Made by a program: the position numbers and the translations under genes. DNA of 64,000 bases from Chromatiales bacterium (lineage in GTDB: Bacteria > Pseudomonadota > Gammaproteobacteria > Chromatiales > Chromatiaceae), in the NCBI GenBank assembly GCA_028280505.1, contig JANQLO010000074.1:62001-126000 (forward strand). The letters run 5' to 3'. Below the pieces are notes generated by a model. That model did not search any database, was not told the DNA's origin, and worked only from the letters and a program-made list of their open reading frames with translations. Positions 9,859 to 17,690 of this stretch are shown here, piece after piece (position 1 is the first letter of the stretch; each line of letters starts with the position of its first letter).

Positions 9859-10220
9859 GTGAACGAGCACCAAAAACAAATGGAAAGCGCTCATGTCCAT
9901 GAAGTCTTTACCCGGGTAAGAGCGCCGCTGCTGAATGAAATGTTCGACCATATCGGGATCCCACCCGGTTCCACCGGGCTGGATGTCGGCTGTGGACCAG
10001 GGTTGATCAGTAAAAAGCTATTCGCAAGAACCGGTCACAATGGAAAGATGCAATCGTCATGCTGCAAGAGATGCTGTGGGGCAAAGCAGAAAACGAAACA
10101 AACTCGGGCGACTGGACACGCTACAAAGCATTGAACGACCCGGAATCCGAGGAATGCCTGTTCAACTCTCCGCACTATCACGGGTTTTACACCTATACGC
10201 TTTTTCAGGGTCAGAAATAG
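9859..10220 (+). pseudogene. Remnant of a class I SAM-dependent methyltransferase (internal deletion plus frameshift)
   Basis: From GTG 9859 one frame gives about 60 residues including the SAM-binding motif I LDVGCGPG and the typical following stretch LISKKLFARTG. Around 10020-10045 this frame turns into unrelated cysteine- and lysine-rich sequence. A second frame from about 10020 to the stop at 10218-10220 reads as a methyltransferase C-terminus (begins near WKDAIVMLQEML, ends YTYTLFQGQK). The roughly 130-150 residues that should lie between are missing. The best explanation is a deletion that also shifted frame. It sits between the SMR gene and the periplasmic binding protein gene of the siderophore operon. 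Confidence 0.65.
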
Positions 10221-10256
10221 CCACTCTCGACTCGTTTCGACACAAGGAAACCTAGT

Positions 10257-11207
10257 ATGAAATTTCTCAGAAGCGCGATGCTTGGCGCACTGCTGTTCAC
10301 ACCCCATGCCTATGCCTTCCCCTTGGAAGTCAGCGATGATCGCGATGGAAGCTTTACCATCGAGAAACAGCCTGAACGTGTAATCGCCCTTTCGAATTTT
10401 GCCGCCGACCTGATGGTGGCGCTGGGCAAGGAACCGCTGGCCGTGACCACTTACGAAGGCAAGCGCCCTGTCTACTTGGGCGGAAGTATCGACAAGGCGC
10501 TTGACCTGGGCGACATCACAGCCCCCAATCTCGAGTTGATGGCGAAACTGAAGCCGGATCTCACCGTCGGCCTGCTGCGCTACAACGGCCCCTTTGAAAA
10601 ACAGATAACGGCGATGGGGCATTTCCTGGCCTACCATACCGCCGATGTTGAAAAATCACGACAGAATGTAGCGAACCTCGGTACCGCCCTGGGACACGCG
10701 GAAGAAACCGAAGCGCTCAATCGTAACTTCGACCGGCTACGTGCCGAATATGCCGCCAAGGCGAAGGCTCATGGCAAAGCGCCGAGTTACCTGTTTATTT
10801 GGAGTTTCCACGACACCTTTTATGCCTTTCAGGACAATCTGATGTCCGCCGAATTGCTGAGCGACCTGGGCGCCAGAAACCTGGTCGGCCACAACGACAA
10901 GGTCCGACTTGCCGAGGAAGCGTTCAAGATTCTCGATCCGGAACAGCTGCTGGCGCTAAACCCGGATTATCTCCTGGTGTTCGCATCGCACGGCGGGCCG
11001 ATCAAGGCCAATCCGATCTATCAGCGCCTGGACGCGGTGAAAAACGGACGCGCCTATTCGGTGGGCTATCAATACAGTCAGCCCAGTGGCCCGATCGCAC
11101 GGGAACTGGTTATTCGCGAAGGCGCACACCTGCTCTTCCCCGATCTGTTCAAAGCACCGGAGATGCCGGATGCCGCCCGCGCCAAGCAACTGGTGTTCGC
11201 CGAATAG
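10257..11207 (+). CDS. Siderophore ABC transporter periplasmic binding protein (FecB/FepB-type)
   Basis: A 316-residue class III substrate-binding protein (periplasmic_binding_2 fold). It has a signal peptide (about residues 1-20, cleavage after YA) and the N-terminal family phrase PERVIALSNFAADLMVALG. The C-lobe includes LDPEQLLALNPDYLLVFASHGG. It delivers ferri-siderophore to the two FecCD permeases encoded next. ATG 10257 follows AAGGAAA. With the downstream permease-permease-ATPase set it forms a complete importer that runs parallel to the MFS and YbtPQ-like routes in the same operon. Confidence 0.92.
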   Translation: MKFLRSAMLGALLFTPHAYAFPLEVSDDRDGSFTIEKQPERVIALSNFAADLMVALGKEPLAVTTYEGKRPVYLGGSIDKALDLGDITAPNLELMAKLKPDLTVGLLRYNGPFEKQITAMGHFLAYHTADVEKSRQNVANLGTALGHAEETEALNRNFDRLRAEYAAKAKAHGKAPSYLFIWSFHDTFYAFQDNLMSAELLSDLGARNLVGHNDKVRLAEEAFKILDPEQLLALNPDYLLVFASHGGPIKANPIYQRLDAVKNGRAYSVGYQYSQPSGPIARELVIREGAHLLFPDLFKAPEMPDAARAKQLVFAE

Positions 11208-11219
11208 CCTCTGCCTGGC

Positions 11220-12230
11220 GTGAACGACTTGCGACACCCGCTGGTCATTGCGGCCACATTGAGCGCTGGCATTGTAGTTCTGTTGTTGGGCCATCTGCAG
11301 ATAGGCGCCTTACACACCAGCCTCGCGGAGGCATGGCAGTTGTTGTGGAACGATGACGGTTCGAATACCGCATTCGTTCTGCACGAAGTTCGGCTGCCGC
11401 GCGCCCTGAACGCAGTGTTTACCGGTGCGGCACTGGCACTGTCAGGGCTGTTGATTCAGATAATCACACGGAATCCTCTCGGTGATCCCGGGCTGACCGG
11501 CGTGACCGGTGGCGCGACCTTCGGCGTGGCGCTGGTGATTACCTTGTTGCAGCCAGCAACCTGGACAGTGGTCAGTGCCGGCGTACTGGGTGGCTGTGTG
11601 GCCGCGACGATTACCTTCACGTTGGCTCGCGGTGGTGGCTTTCGCGATATTCAGATGGTGCTTTCCGGGGTGGCGGTATCGATTTTCTTTCTCGCGGCCA
11701 CCAGTGCGCTCATGATACTTGAACGCTCATCTATGCAGTCTTTGTATTATTGGATGATTGGCGGCTTTTCCGGGAAAGGCTGGGCGGAATTCGCCTGGTT
11801 GTGGCCGATGATTGTTACAGCCGGGCTGTTAGCATTGATGATAACCCGGATGCTGCAAATGCTGCTGCTGGAAGATGCTGTAGCCCGCGGCTTGGGCGTG
11901 CGTACCGGTCTCTGGCGACTCATCGGTGCGGGCTTGTCTGTCTTGCTCGCGGCTGCAGCCGTGGCCGTGGCCGGCCCGATTGCGTTCATCGGTTTCGTCG
12001 CGCCCCATATCATGCGTAAGGCGCTGGATGGCGATCGCAAATCCATACCGCTCTCAATATTGATGCCCCTGACCGCACTGTGCGGTGCGATACTCACCCT
12101 GGGAGCAGATTTCGCTGCCCTCGCCCTCCCCCTAGGCAACCGGGCACCAGCCGGTGTGTTGGTTACCCTGTTTGGCGGCATGACCTTTCTGGTTTTGGCC
12201 CGCCAGGTCATGTCGAGACAATCATCATGA
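11220..12230 (+). CDS. FecCD-family siderophore ABC permease, first subunit
   Basis: A 336-residue integral membrane protein of the BtuC/FecCD family (about 9-10 TM segments). Family phrases include RLPRALNAVFTGAALALSG, NPLGDPGLTGVTGGA, and GPIAFIGFVAPHIMRK, the coupling-helix region that contacts the ATPase. The start is GTG 11220, 12 bp after the binding-protein stop. The 3' end overlaps the next permease start (ATGA). It pairs with the following gene as a heterodimeric channel. Confidence 0.92.
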   Translation: MNDLRHPLVIAATLSAGIVVLLLGHLQIGALHTSLAEAWQLLWNDDGSNTAFVLHEVRLPRALNAVFTGAALALSGLLIQIITRNPLGDPGLTGVTGGATFGVALVITLLQPATWTVVSAGVLGGCVAATITFTLARGGGFRDIQMVLSGVAVSIFFLAATSALMILERSSMQSLYYWMIGGFSGKGWAEFAWLWPMIVTAGLLALMITRMLQMLLLEDAVARGLGVRTGLWRLIGAGLSVLLAAAAVAVAGPIAFIGFVAPHIMRKALDGDRKSIPLSILMPLTALCGAILTLGADFAALALPLGNRAPAGVLVTLFGGMTFLVLARQVMSRQSS

Positions 12231-13261
12231 GCGGCACTGTACTGAAGTGGGCCGCGTGGCCGCTATTGCTCCTGGTGTTGTCGATAGTTTCCCTGCGCAT
12301 GGGAGTAACCGGTGCGAGTTGGGCAGATGTCTGGTACAGCCTTGGGCACGCCCCCCAGGGCCAGGCAGGCATCATTGCGGACTATCGCCTTCCACGTATC
12401 AGCGCTGCCATTGTGGTGGGAATACATTTTGCGCTGGCCGGATTGATCATGCAGATCGTGTTACGCAACCCCTTGGCTGATCCGACGATTTTCGGGATAT
12501 CGGGCGGTGCGTCACTGACCATTGTCAGCGCGATGGCGGTTTCCCTGGCATTGGTACCCACCGACCAGACCGTATCGGCTTCGACCGACTATATACCGCT
12601 CGGCATATTGCCTTACATCGCCTTGGTCGGCGGACTTTCCGCCACTCTTCTGGTATTGGCGCTGTCGTGGGAGCGTGGCCCCGGTCGAGGATTTTCTCCC
12701 CAGCGCATGACCCTGACCGGGGTAATCATCGGCGCCATCCTCAACGCCATCGTGATGGCACTGGTGCTGTCGATGTCCGAAGCCAGTACCGAACTGGCGA
12801 TACTCTGGCTGGCCGGGTCGTTGTATGCCCGTGATTTCAGTCACTTGCTACCGACACTGCCGTGGACCTTGATCGGTCTGGTGGCCATCGTGGTGTTATC
12901 GCGCAGCTTGTCCGCACTGCGTCTCGACGTTCACAGCGCCCAATCCTTGGGCGTCAATCTACGCCTGGCCCGGCCTTTGTTGATCGTGGTTGCGGCATCG
13001 CTGGCGGCCAGCGGCGTAGCAATAGCGGGACCCGTGGGTTTTGTCGGTCTGTTGGTGCCATACATCGCGAAGGTGATCGGGGTACGCCAGATGTCTTATC
13101 AGATCTGGGTCTGCTGCTTTATCGGTGCTGCCCTGGTAGTCGCTTCGGATACGCTGGGCCGGATCATTGCGGCGCCTGTCGAAGTACCCGTGGGGATCAT
13201 CACGTCACTGATCGGTGCGCCCCTTTTCGCGTTGATCCTCAACCGCAATCTCAGGAGCTAA
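12227..13261 (+). CDS. FecCD-family siderophore ABC permease, second subunit
   Basis: A 344-residue permease of the same BtuC/FecCD family. Signatures include YRLPRISAAIVVG, NPLADPTIFGISGGA, and GPVGFVGLLVPYIAK as the coupling segment. I placed the start at ATG 12227, which overlaps the preceding TGA in an ATGA junction. The longer in-frame ORF from 12080 lies inside the first permease and is unlikely. It ends two bases before the ATPase gene start. Confidence 0.92.
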   Translation: MSGTVLKWAAWPLLLLVLSIVSLRMGVTGASWADVWYSLGHAPQGQAGIIADYRLPRISAAIVVGIHFALAGLIMQIVLRNPLADPTIFGISGGASLTIVSAMAVSLALVPTDQTVSASTDYIPLGILPYIALVGGLSATLLVLALSWERGPGRGFSPQRMTLTGVIIGAILNAIVMALVLSMSEASTELAILWLAGSLYARDFSHLLPTLPWTLIGLVAIVVLSRSLSALRLDVHSAQSLGVNLRLARPLLIVVAASLAASGVAIAGPVGFVGLLVPYIAKVIGVRQMSYQIWVCCFIGAALVVASDTLGRIIAAPVEVPVGIITSLIGAPLFALILNRNLRS

Positions 13262-13262
13262 A

Positions 13263-14039
13263 ATGGAGCTGCATGCCAACAACCTTTGTCTCAGTTATGG
13301 CAAGCACCGGGTTATTGACAATTTGTCGGTGGATATCGATCCGACACAGATCACCGTGGTGATCGGCCCCAATGGTTGTGGTAAATCCACATTGCTTTCA
13401 GCGTTGGCTGGACTCCTGCACCCAGTCTCGGGCCAGGTGACTTTAAATGGCACCCCAGTCGGCAAATGGAATCGCAAGGCCTTGGCACGCGAGCTTGCAT
13501 TTCTGCCTCAACAACCTCAGGCACCCCAGGAAATCAGCGTTCGCGACTTGGTGGCACACGGTCGCTTTGCGCATCGCCGCCCTTTTGCCTCGCACTCCGC
13601 TGACGACCACGCAGCCATCGACTGGGCACTCCAAGCGACCAATACCGAAGGCTTCGCCAATCGTACATTTGGCGCCCTGTCCGGCGGTGAACGACAGCGA
13701 GTCTGGATCGCCCTGGCGCTCGCTCAGTCGCCGCGCATGTTACTGCTGGATGAACCGACCTCATTTCTCGATATAAGTTATCAATACCAAGTTCTCGACC
13801 TGTTGCGTGGATTTGATGGAGAGCAACACCCCGGCTTGTTGATGGTATTGCATGACATCAATCAGGCCAGTTTCTATGCCGACCGAATCATTGCGATGAA
13901 AAACGGCCGGATAGTTGCCGATGGCCCCCCTGAACAGGTGGTCACCCAAAACAATGTACAAACACTATTCGGTGTGAGTATGCGTATTCGACGTTCGGAA
14001 AAAGCCGGCCGGCTTTATTGTCTTCCCGATCACCTATAG
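13263..14039 (+). CDS. Siderophore ABC transporter ATPase (FecE/FhuC-type)
   Basis: A 258-residue stand-alone ABC ATPase: Walker A GPNGCGKST (~34-42), Q-loop in LAFLPQQP, signature LSGGERQR (~139), Walker B LLLDEPTSFLD (~160), and switch histidine in MVLHDINQ. The FhuC-type DINQASFYADRII segment is typical of metallophore ATPases. The ATG follows AGGAG in the end of the upstream permease gene. It energises the two FecCD permeases and closes the plus-strand siderophore operon, followed by a hairpin-rich spacer with a terminator. Confidence 0.95.
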   Translation: MELHANNLCLSYGKHRVIDNLSVDIDPTQITVVIGPNGCGKSTLLSALAGLLHPVSGQVTLNGTPVGKWNRKALARELAFLPQQPQAPQEISVRDLVAHGRFAHRRPFASHSADDHAAIDWALQATNTEGFANRTFGALSGGERQRVWIALALAQSPRMLLLDEPTSFLDISYQYQVLDLLRGFDGEQHPGLLMVLHDINQASFYADRIIAMKNGRIVADGPPEQVVTQNNVQTLFGVSMRIRRSEKAGRLYCLPDHL

Positions 14040-14058
14040 CCTGCATATTGCGCCAGTC

Positions 14059-14153
14059 GATGGCGGGCGTTGACGAACGAAACGACGGGGATACAGTCAA
14101 CACCGATTCCTAAGTACGCGCCCGAAGGTACGGTTTGTCCCCCGCCCGCCATC
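14059..14153. repeat. Inverted repeat with 11-bp perfect arms
   Basis: GATGGCGGGCG at 14059-14069 is the exact reverse complement of CGCCCGCCATC at 14143-14153, with 73 nt between them. It begins 20 bp after the stop of the siderophore ATPase gene. It may be a large transcript-end structure or the trace of a small mobile repeat; no coding content lies between the arms. Confidence 0.45.
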
Positions 14154-14170
14154 TATCCGGGTCCTCACTT

Positions 14171-14188
14171 GTCCAGGCACGCCTGGAC
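14171..14188. repeat. Short perfect hairpin
   Basis: GTCCAGGC and GCCTGGAC form an 8-bp stem with a 2-base loop (AC). No T-run follows, so it is not a classical terminator by itself, but it stands directly before the terminator-like hairpin at 14203. Confidence 0.45.
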
Positions 14189-14202
14189 TTGCCCTTCACT
14201 CA

Positions 14203-14224
14203 AACCATAGCGATGGCTATGGTT
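14203..14224 (+). terminator. Probable rho-independent terminator of the siderophore operon
   Basis: AACCATAGC / GCTATGGTT form a 9-bp perfect stem with loop GATG, and the 3' arm leads into TTTT. It lies about 165 bp after the last gene of the plus-strand uptake operon. On the minus strand the stem is followed by TTTG, so it may also act on the opposite operon. Confidence 0.55.
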
Positions 14225-14385
14225 TTCGCTCCAAGGCAGCGTCCAACCACACCTGACCGGCGCGATCATCCCGGATACTGGTGCAACATGCAGGCTAGCG
14301 ACCATTCGGACATATCACTCGGGGGCACAACCTTCGCTGACGTAGTGCAACGTAGTTTGTATCCGAACGGTCAACGCTATGCACT

Positions 14386-14658
14386 TCATGCGTAATACAG
14401 CGTGTACACGCCGACCAAAATGAAGCCAACGCCGGCTATGTAGTGCAGGTACTTTTCGTCAATCACTTCGGACAACAAACTGCCGGCTAAAACACCGATC
14501 GCCGAAGCCAAAACAAGCGCTGCAGATGCTGCAATAAAAATCGTATATTTGCTGATTTGTTTATCCGTTGCGAACAACATCGTTGCCAGCTGTGTTTTGT
14601 CGCCGAGCTCTGCAATAAAAACCGCGCCAAAAACGGTTAGAAATACTTTCCATTCCAT
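14386..14658 (-). CDS. Half-size GDT1/UPF0016 (TMEM165-like) cation transporter
   Basis: A 90-residue protein with three hydrophobic segments and the hallmark E-x-G-D-(K/R)-(T/S) motif at residues 17-22 (ELGDKT). Family members move Mn2+ or Ca2+ across membranes. Most bacterial forms have two such repeats (~190 aa), so this one-repeat protein would have to work as a dimer. It is the last gene of the minus-strand TonB2 operon, 26 bp after the TPR gene. No yybP-ykoY manganese riboswitch is visible upstream. Family sure, substrate inferred. Confidence 0.85.
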   Translation of the reverse strand: MEWKVFLTVFGAVFIAELGDKTQLATMLFATDKQISKYTIFIAASAALVLASAIGVLAGSLLSEVIDEKYLHYIAGVGFILVGVYTLYYA

Positions 14659-14684
14659 AATCTTTCAATCAGTGGGGTATCCAA

Positions 14685-16046
14685 CTATTCACTCAGAATA
14701 TTGCCGCCCAGGGCATCAATATTGTTTGCGTCCGCCGCCAAAACCTTCTGCGTTCTTTCCGCCAACTGGATCTCGCCCTCCTGCAGGGCGCGCATGCGTG
14801 AAAGCTCGGACAAGGTATATTTTTCCCATTTGCGTGCATCTGCGAAGCTCTTCTTCGATCGTTTGGCTTGGCGAAAGGCCTGCAACGCCTGTTCGTATTC
14901 CTTGATATTGAAGTAAGCCATTCCCATCAGCATCTGATTACCATCTCTGTATTTGAGGCCGCCCTTTTTGTTGGCCTTGCGCGCCGCTTCTGCTGCCTTC
15001 TCGAATTCGCCAGCGTCGAAATAAACGCCGGCCAGACGGAAATAAAGAACGCCTTTGTCGGATTTTTTAGCCGCCCTTTCCAAAGCCGGTATGGCTTTTT
15101 TGTGTTCATTGGCCTGCGCCCACGTGTTGGCCAGCGTTTCGGTGTTCTTTGCCGAGGCCTTGATCACCTTCTTCCGCATGCCCGTTTCAATGATCCTGCC
15201 AGCCTTGTAGGGCACCTCTTGTCCAAGGTACATGTAGGCCAGATTCAACACATCCGACTCTCTGCTCAATCCGTTTTTGATGTAGATCGCATCGTAGGTC
15301 GTAAGGCGTTTACGTTCGTTGCCCAACTCACCGTGAAGCGCGGCTATTTGCTTCATATAACCGAGCTTGGGAAAGTGCTGCAGCAGTTCCTCATAGGTCT
15401 TCAGCGTATTCCTGATATCCCGCTTTTCGAAATGGATGGCTGCCTTCATGCGCAACCAGCTCTCCCTGATCGGCTTGCCCCCGCTTTTTTCTATCTTGAT
15501 TGCCTTGACGAGGTTCTTGAGTGCCGGATCGTACTTGTCGCTTTCGTAATAAGCTTGGGCCAACAGGATATGGGCGGTTGCAGTCGGCTTGTCAAATTCG
15601 CGCAGCCATTGCTCCATAAACCGGATCACCGAAGGATAATCCTCAATCTGGAAATAGAGTTGCGCCAACGTGTATTTGGCAGTCTGTTTCAAGCCCTCTG
15701 GTGCGTCAGTCTCTTTCAGGAGTTTGCGATACGCCCCAATTGCCTCCGGATATTTCTCTTGATTGGCATAGATAAATGCATAGAAATTCCACATCTGGCT
15801 TTTTGCGTAACTACTCAGCCGATCACTGTGTTTGATCGCATTCAGTCTCTTTATCGCCGGCGCATACTGTTCTTTTTCTGCCAGTTCCTGCACCGCCATC
15901 AAGACATCAAAGGTCTTGGCATCGATGGCCCCCGACGCTTTAGCCTGATTGCTTTTTTTCGCCAGCGCCTCGCCAACACTGAACGGCATCGCCGGTAGCA
16001 GACAAATCAGAAAACTGTAGGTACGTACGCGCTGTAACTGCATCAT
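14685..16046 (-). CDS. TPR-repeat protein of the TonB2-type operon
   Basis: A 453-residue secreted or periplasmic protein with an N-terminal signal sequence (residues ~1-28) and many tetratricopeptide-like helical pairs through most of its length, with phrases such as YTLAQLYFQIEDYPSVIRFM and LAQAYYESDKYDPALKNL. A TPR gene in this position is a regular part of Vibrio/Shewanella-like TonB2 gene sets (DUF3450-TtpC-ExbB2-ExbD2-TonB2-TPR). Its role in the energy-transducing complex is not established; scaffolding is a guess. It starts 26 bp after the tonB gene. Confidence 0.8.
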   Translation of the reverse strand: MMQLQRVRTYSFLICLLPAMPFSVGEALAKKSNQAKASGAIDAKTFDVLMAVQELAEKEQYAPAIKRLNAIKHSDRLSSYAKSQMWNFYAFIYANQEKYPEAIGAYRKLLKETDAPEGLKQTAKYTLAQLYFQIEDYPSVIRFMEQWLREFDKPTATAHILLAQAYYESDKYDPALKNLVKAIKIEKSGGKPIRESWLRMKAAIHFEKRDIRNTLKTYEELLQHFPKLGYMKQIAALHGELGNERKRLTTYDAIYIKNGLSRESDVLNLAYMYLGQEVPYKAGRIIETGMRKKVIKASAKNTETLANTWAQANEHKKAIPALERAAKKSDKGVLYFRLAGVYFDAGEFEKAAEAARKANKKGGLKYRDGNQMLMGMAYFNIKEYEQALQAFRQAKRSKKSFADARKWEKYTLSELSRMRALQEGEIQLAERTQKVLAADANNIDALGGNILSE

Positions 16047-16072
16047 GTTAGCTGCCTTATTCCGGTTTTCGC

Positions 16073-16690
16073 TTACTCGGCAATGTTGAAATTGATCCGG
16101 GTGCGGACACCGGGAACCTCAACCGGCCGGCCATCGATCACACGGGGTTTATATTTGTATCTCGACGCAGATTTGATGGCCGCTTTATCGAACACGCCCT
16201 CCGGCTTGGATGTCACAACCACCGGGTTCTCGACCTTACCGGTTACGGTTACGGTGTACTCCACAATGACGTAGCCCTCGACGCCTCGTTTAAGTGCACG
16301 CCGTGGATAGACCGGTGCGACCTTAACGATAGGCAGATACTCTCCGTCGGTTGCCCGAAGGCGTGCGCCGATATCCAGATCCAAACTTGCACGGATTGGC
16401 TCCGCAACGATATGGCCAAGCTCCGCATTGCCATCGACTCTTTCAAACGCCTGCTCGGGGATTTCCGGCGGTGGTGTTTCATCGACTACCGGCTTTTCCG
16501 GCTTCTCTATGATGCGTTGAGCATCGAACATCTCGTGTTCCGGCATAAAGATGTCCGGCAGAGGAATCCGCTCTTCGGTATCTATCGTCTTGTCGGAGAA
16601 CTCGATCAGCGTAACCATTACCAACAACAGCAGAAATGTCACCACGGCCGCCTGCGGAATCGCCAAGACTATTCTTACCAGGTTTCCCAT
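16073..16690 (-). CDS. tonB: TonB2-type energy transducer
   Basis: A 205-residue TonB-family protein with a single N-terminal membrane anchor (about residues 10-30), a short proline-bearing linker, and a C-terminal TonB domain. The domain includes VKVAPVYPRRALKRGVEGYV and the YKYKPRVIDGRPVEVPGVRTRINF segment that contacts TonB boxes. The linker is much shorter and less Pro/Lys-rich than E. coli TonB, as in TonB2 proteins. It couples the proton-motive force harvested by ExbB/ExbD to outer-membrane receptors such as the one at 1157-3301. It lies 21 bp after exbD in one operon. Confidence 0.92.
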   Translation of the reverse strand: MGNLVRIVLAIPQAAVVTFLLLLVMVTLIEFSDKTIDTEERIPLPDIFMPEHEMFDAQRIIEKPEKPVVDETPPPEIPEQAFERVDGNAELGHIVAEPIRASLDLDIGARLRATDGEYLPIVKVAPVYPRRALKRGVEGYVIVEYTVTVTGKVENPVVVTSKPEGVFDKAAIKSASRYKYKPRVIDGRPVEVPGVRTRINFNIAE

Positions 16691-16711
16691 TGCGCTAAAC
16701 CCTGATTCAAC

Positions 16712-17131
16712 CTACTGGGTATCGGTTGTCGCCAGAGACACTTTTTCGTGCGGGACCACTTCCCTAGCCGCATCCAACACGGCGGTAAACGTCTTCACAG
16801 AAGCAAGCTCATCGGACTGGATGACCACACCGCCTTCAGGACTCTCCGCGTGCAGACGTTCGATATGCGCACGAACCGATCGCACATCGACCCGTTGTTT
16901 GTCTATCCAAACACTGTTGTTTTCGTCGATGGCGACCAGCAAGGTAGTATCGTCTTTTTGCTGCGCCGAATCGGTATTCGGCCGATTGACCTCGACGCCG
17001 GTTTCCTTGATGAAAGTGGCGGTCACAATAAAGAAGATCAACATGATGAACACCACGTCCAGCATCGGTGTCAGATCGATAACGCCTTCTTCTTCGACAA
17101 CCGCGGTCGACCGGTATCTACGTCTAGCCAT
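16712..17131 (-). CDS. exbD: ExbD/TolR biopolymer transport protein
   Basis: A 139-residue protein with one N-terminal membrane helix. The proton-carrying aspartate is at residue 25 in LTPMLDVVFIMLIFFIV, and a small periplasmic domain follows. It forms the PMF-driven motor with ExbB. The start lies 3 bp after the stop of the ExbB gene, indicating tight coupling. Confidence 0.95.
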   Translation of the reverse strand: MARRRYRSTAVVEEEGVIDLTPMLDVVFIMLIFFIVTATFIKETGVEVNRPNTDSAQQKDDTTLLVAIDENNSVWIDKQRVDVRSVRAHIERLHAESPEGGVVIQSDELASVKTFTAVLDAAREVVPHEKVSLATTDTQ

Positions 17132-17134
17132 AAC

Positions 17135-17665
17135 TCAGTGATCCAAGGTGAGATGTTCAACAATCAATTTACGTTCCCGAGATGCCTTCCGGGTGATATA
17201 GATATTGGCCAACACACCCGACAGCGCCGCAACCATGCCGGCCATGGTCGGGATCGTCGCTCTTGAAACGCCGCTCGCCATGGATTTGGCATCGCCGCCA
17301 CCGGTAACCGACAAAATGGTGAAGACATCGATCATGCCGGTAACCGTGCCCAACAGACCGAACAGCGGGCACAAGGCGATCATCGTCTTGATCAGGCTAA
17401 GGTGCCGGTCGATTTTGATATGGGTTTCCGAGATGAGCTTGTCTCTGATGACATGGGCATACCAGGAGCTTCGTTCCAAACGTCCTTCCCAGATCGCAAT
17501 GGTCTGTCGTTCATCGTCACGATAAGCGGTGAAGTAGTACCAAGCGCGCTCCAGCATCAGTACCCACATCACAAAGGCCAGGACAGCAATCGGATAAAGA
17601 ACCGGGCCGCCGGCAACAAAAAATCGGTCTATCGCTTCCAGTGCATCAAGCAACAACAACTGCAT
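17135..17665 (-). CDS. exbB: ExbB/TolQ/MotA-family proton channel protein
   Basis: A 176-residue three-TM proton channel subunit. The conserved C-terminal part includes CPLFGLLGTVTGMIDVF and GVSRATIPTMAGMVAALSGVLANI, the MotA/TolQ/ExbB signature helices. It is shorter than E. coli ExbB, as is usual for ExbB2 in TonB2 systems, where a second, larger ExbB-like protein (TtpC) is encoded upstream. That larger gene ends 25 bp before this start. Confidence 0.93.
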   Translation of the reverse strand: MQLLLLDALEAIDRFFVAGGPVLYPIAVLAFVMWVLMLERAWYYFTAYRDDERQTIAIWEGRLERSSWYAHVIRDKLISETHIKIDRHLSLIKTMIALCPLFGLLGTVTGMIDVFTILSVTGGGDAKSMASGVSRATIPTMAGMVAALSGVLANIYITRKASRERKLIVEHLTLDH

Positions 17666-17690
17666 GGCGCTCGCTCCGAACTATGCCCGA

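Larger units (their letters stand above)
14040..14385. other. Hairpin-rich convergent intergenic region
   Basis: This 346 bp spacer lies between the convergent siderophore operon and the TonB2 operon. It has no gene I can support; an 86-codon plus ORF (14135-14395) has no family features and runs through the hairpins. It holds three inverted repeats: 11-bp arms at 14059-14069 and 14143-14153, an 8-bp hairpin at 14171-14188, and a 9-bp hairpin followed by TTTT at 14203-14224. A further imperfect inverted repeat lies at about 14300-14375. Confidence 0.55.

Noticed and set aside
14135..14395. 86-codon plus ORF between the siderophore and TonB2 operons
   Set aside because: It runs across two hairpins including the terminator, has no ribosome site or family features, and overlaps the GDT1 gene end.
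14659..14684. Possible manganese riboswitch (yybP-ykoY) before the GDT1-like gene
   Set aside because: The gap is only 26 bp and lies inside an operon, with no room for the riboswitch fold.
14868..15998. 376-codon plus ORF opposite the TPR gene
   Set aside because: It is antisense to a gene with a signal peptide and TPR repeats and shows no family features; a shadow of high-GC codon use.
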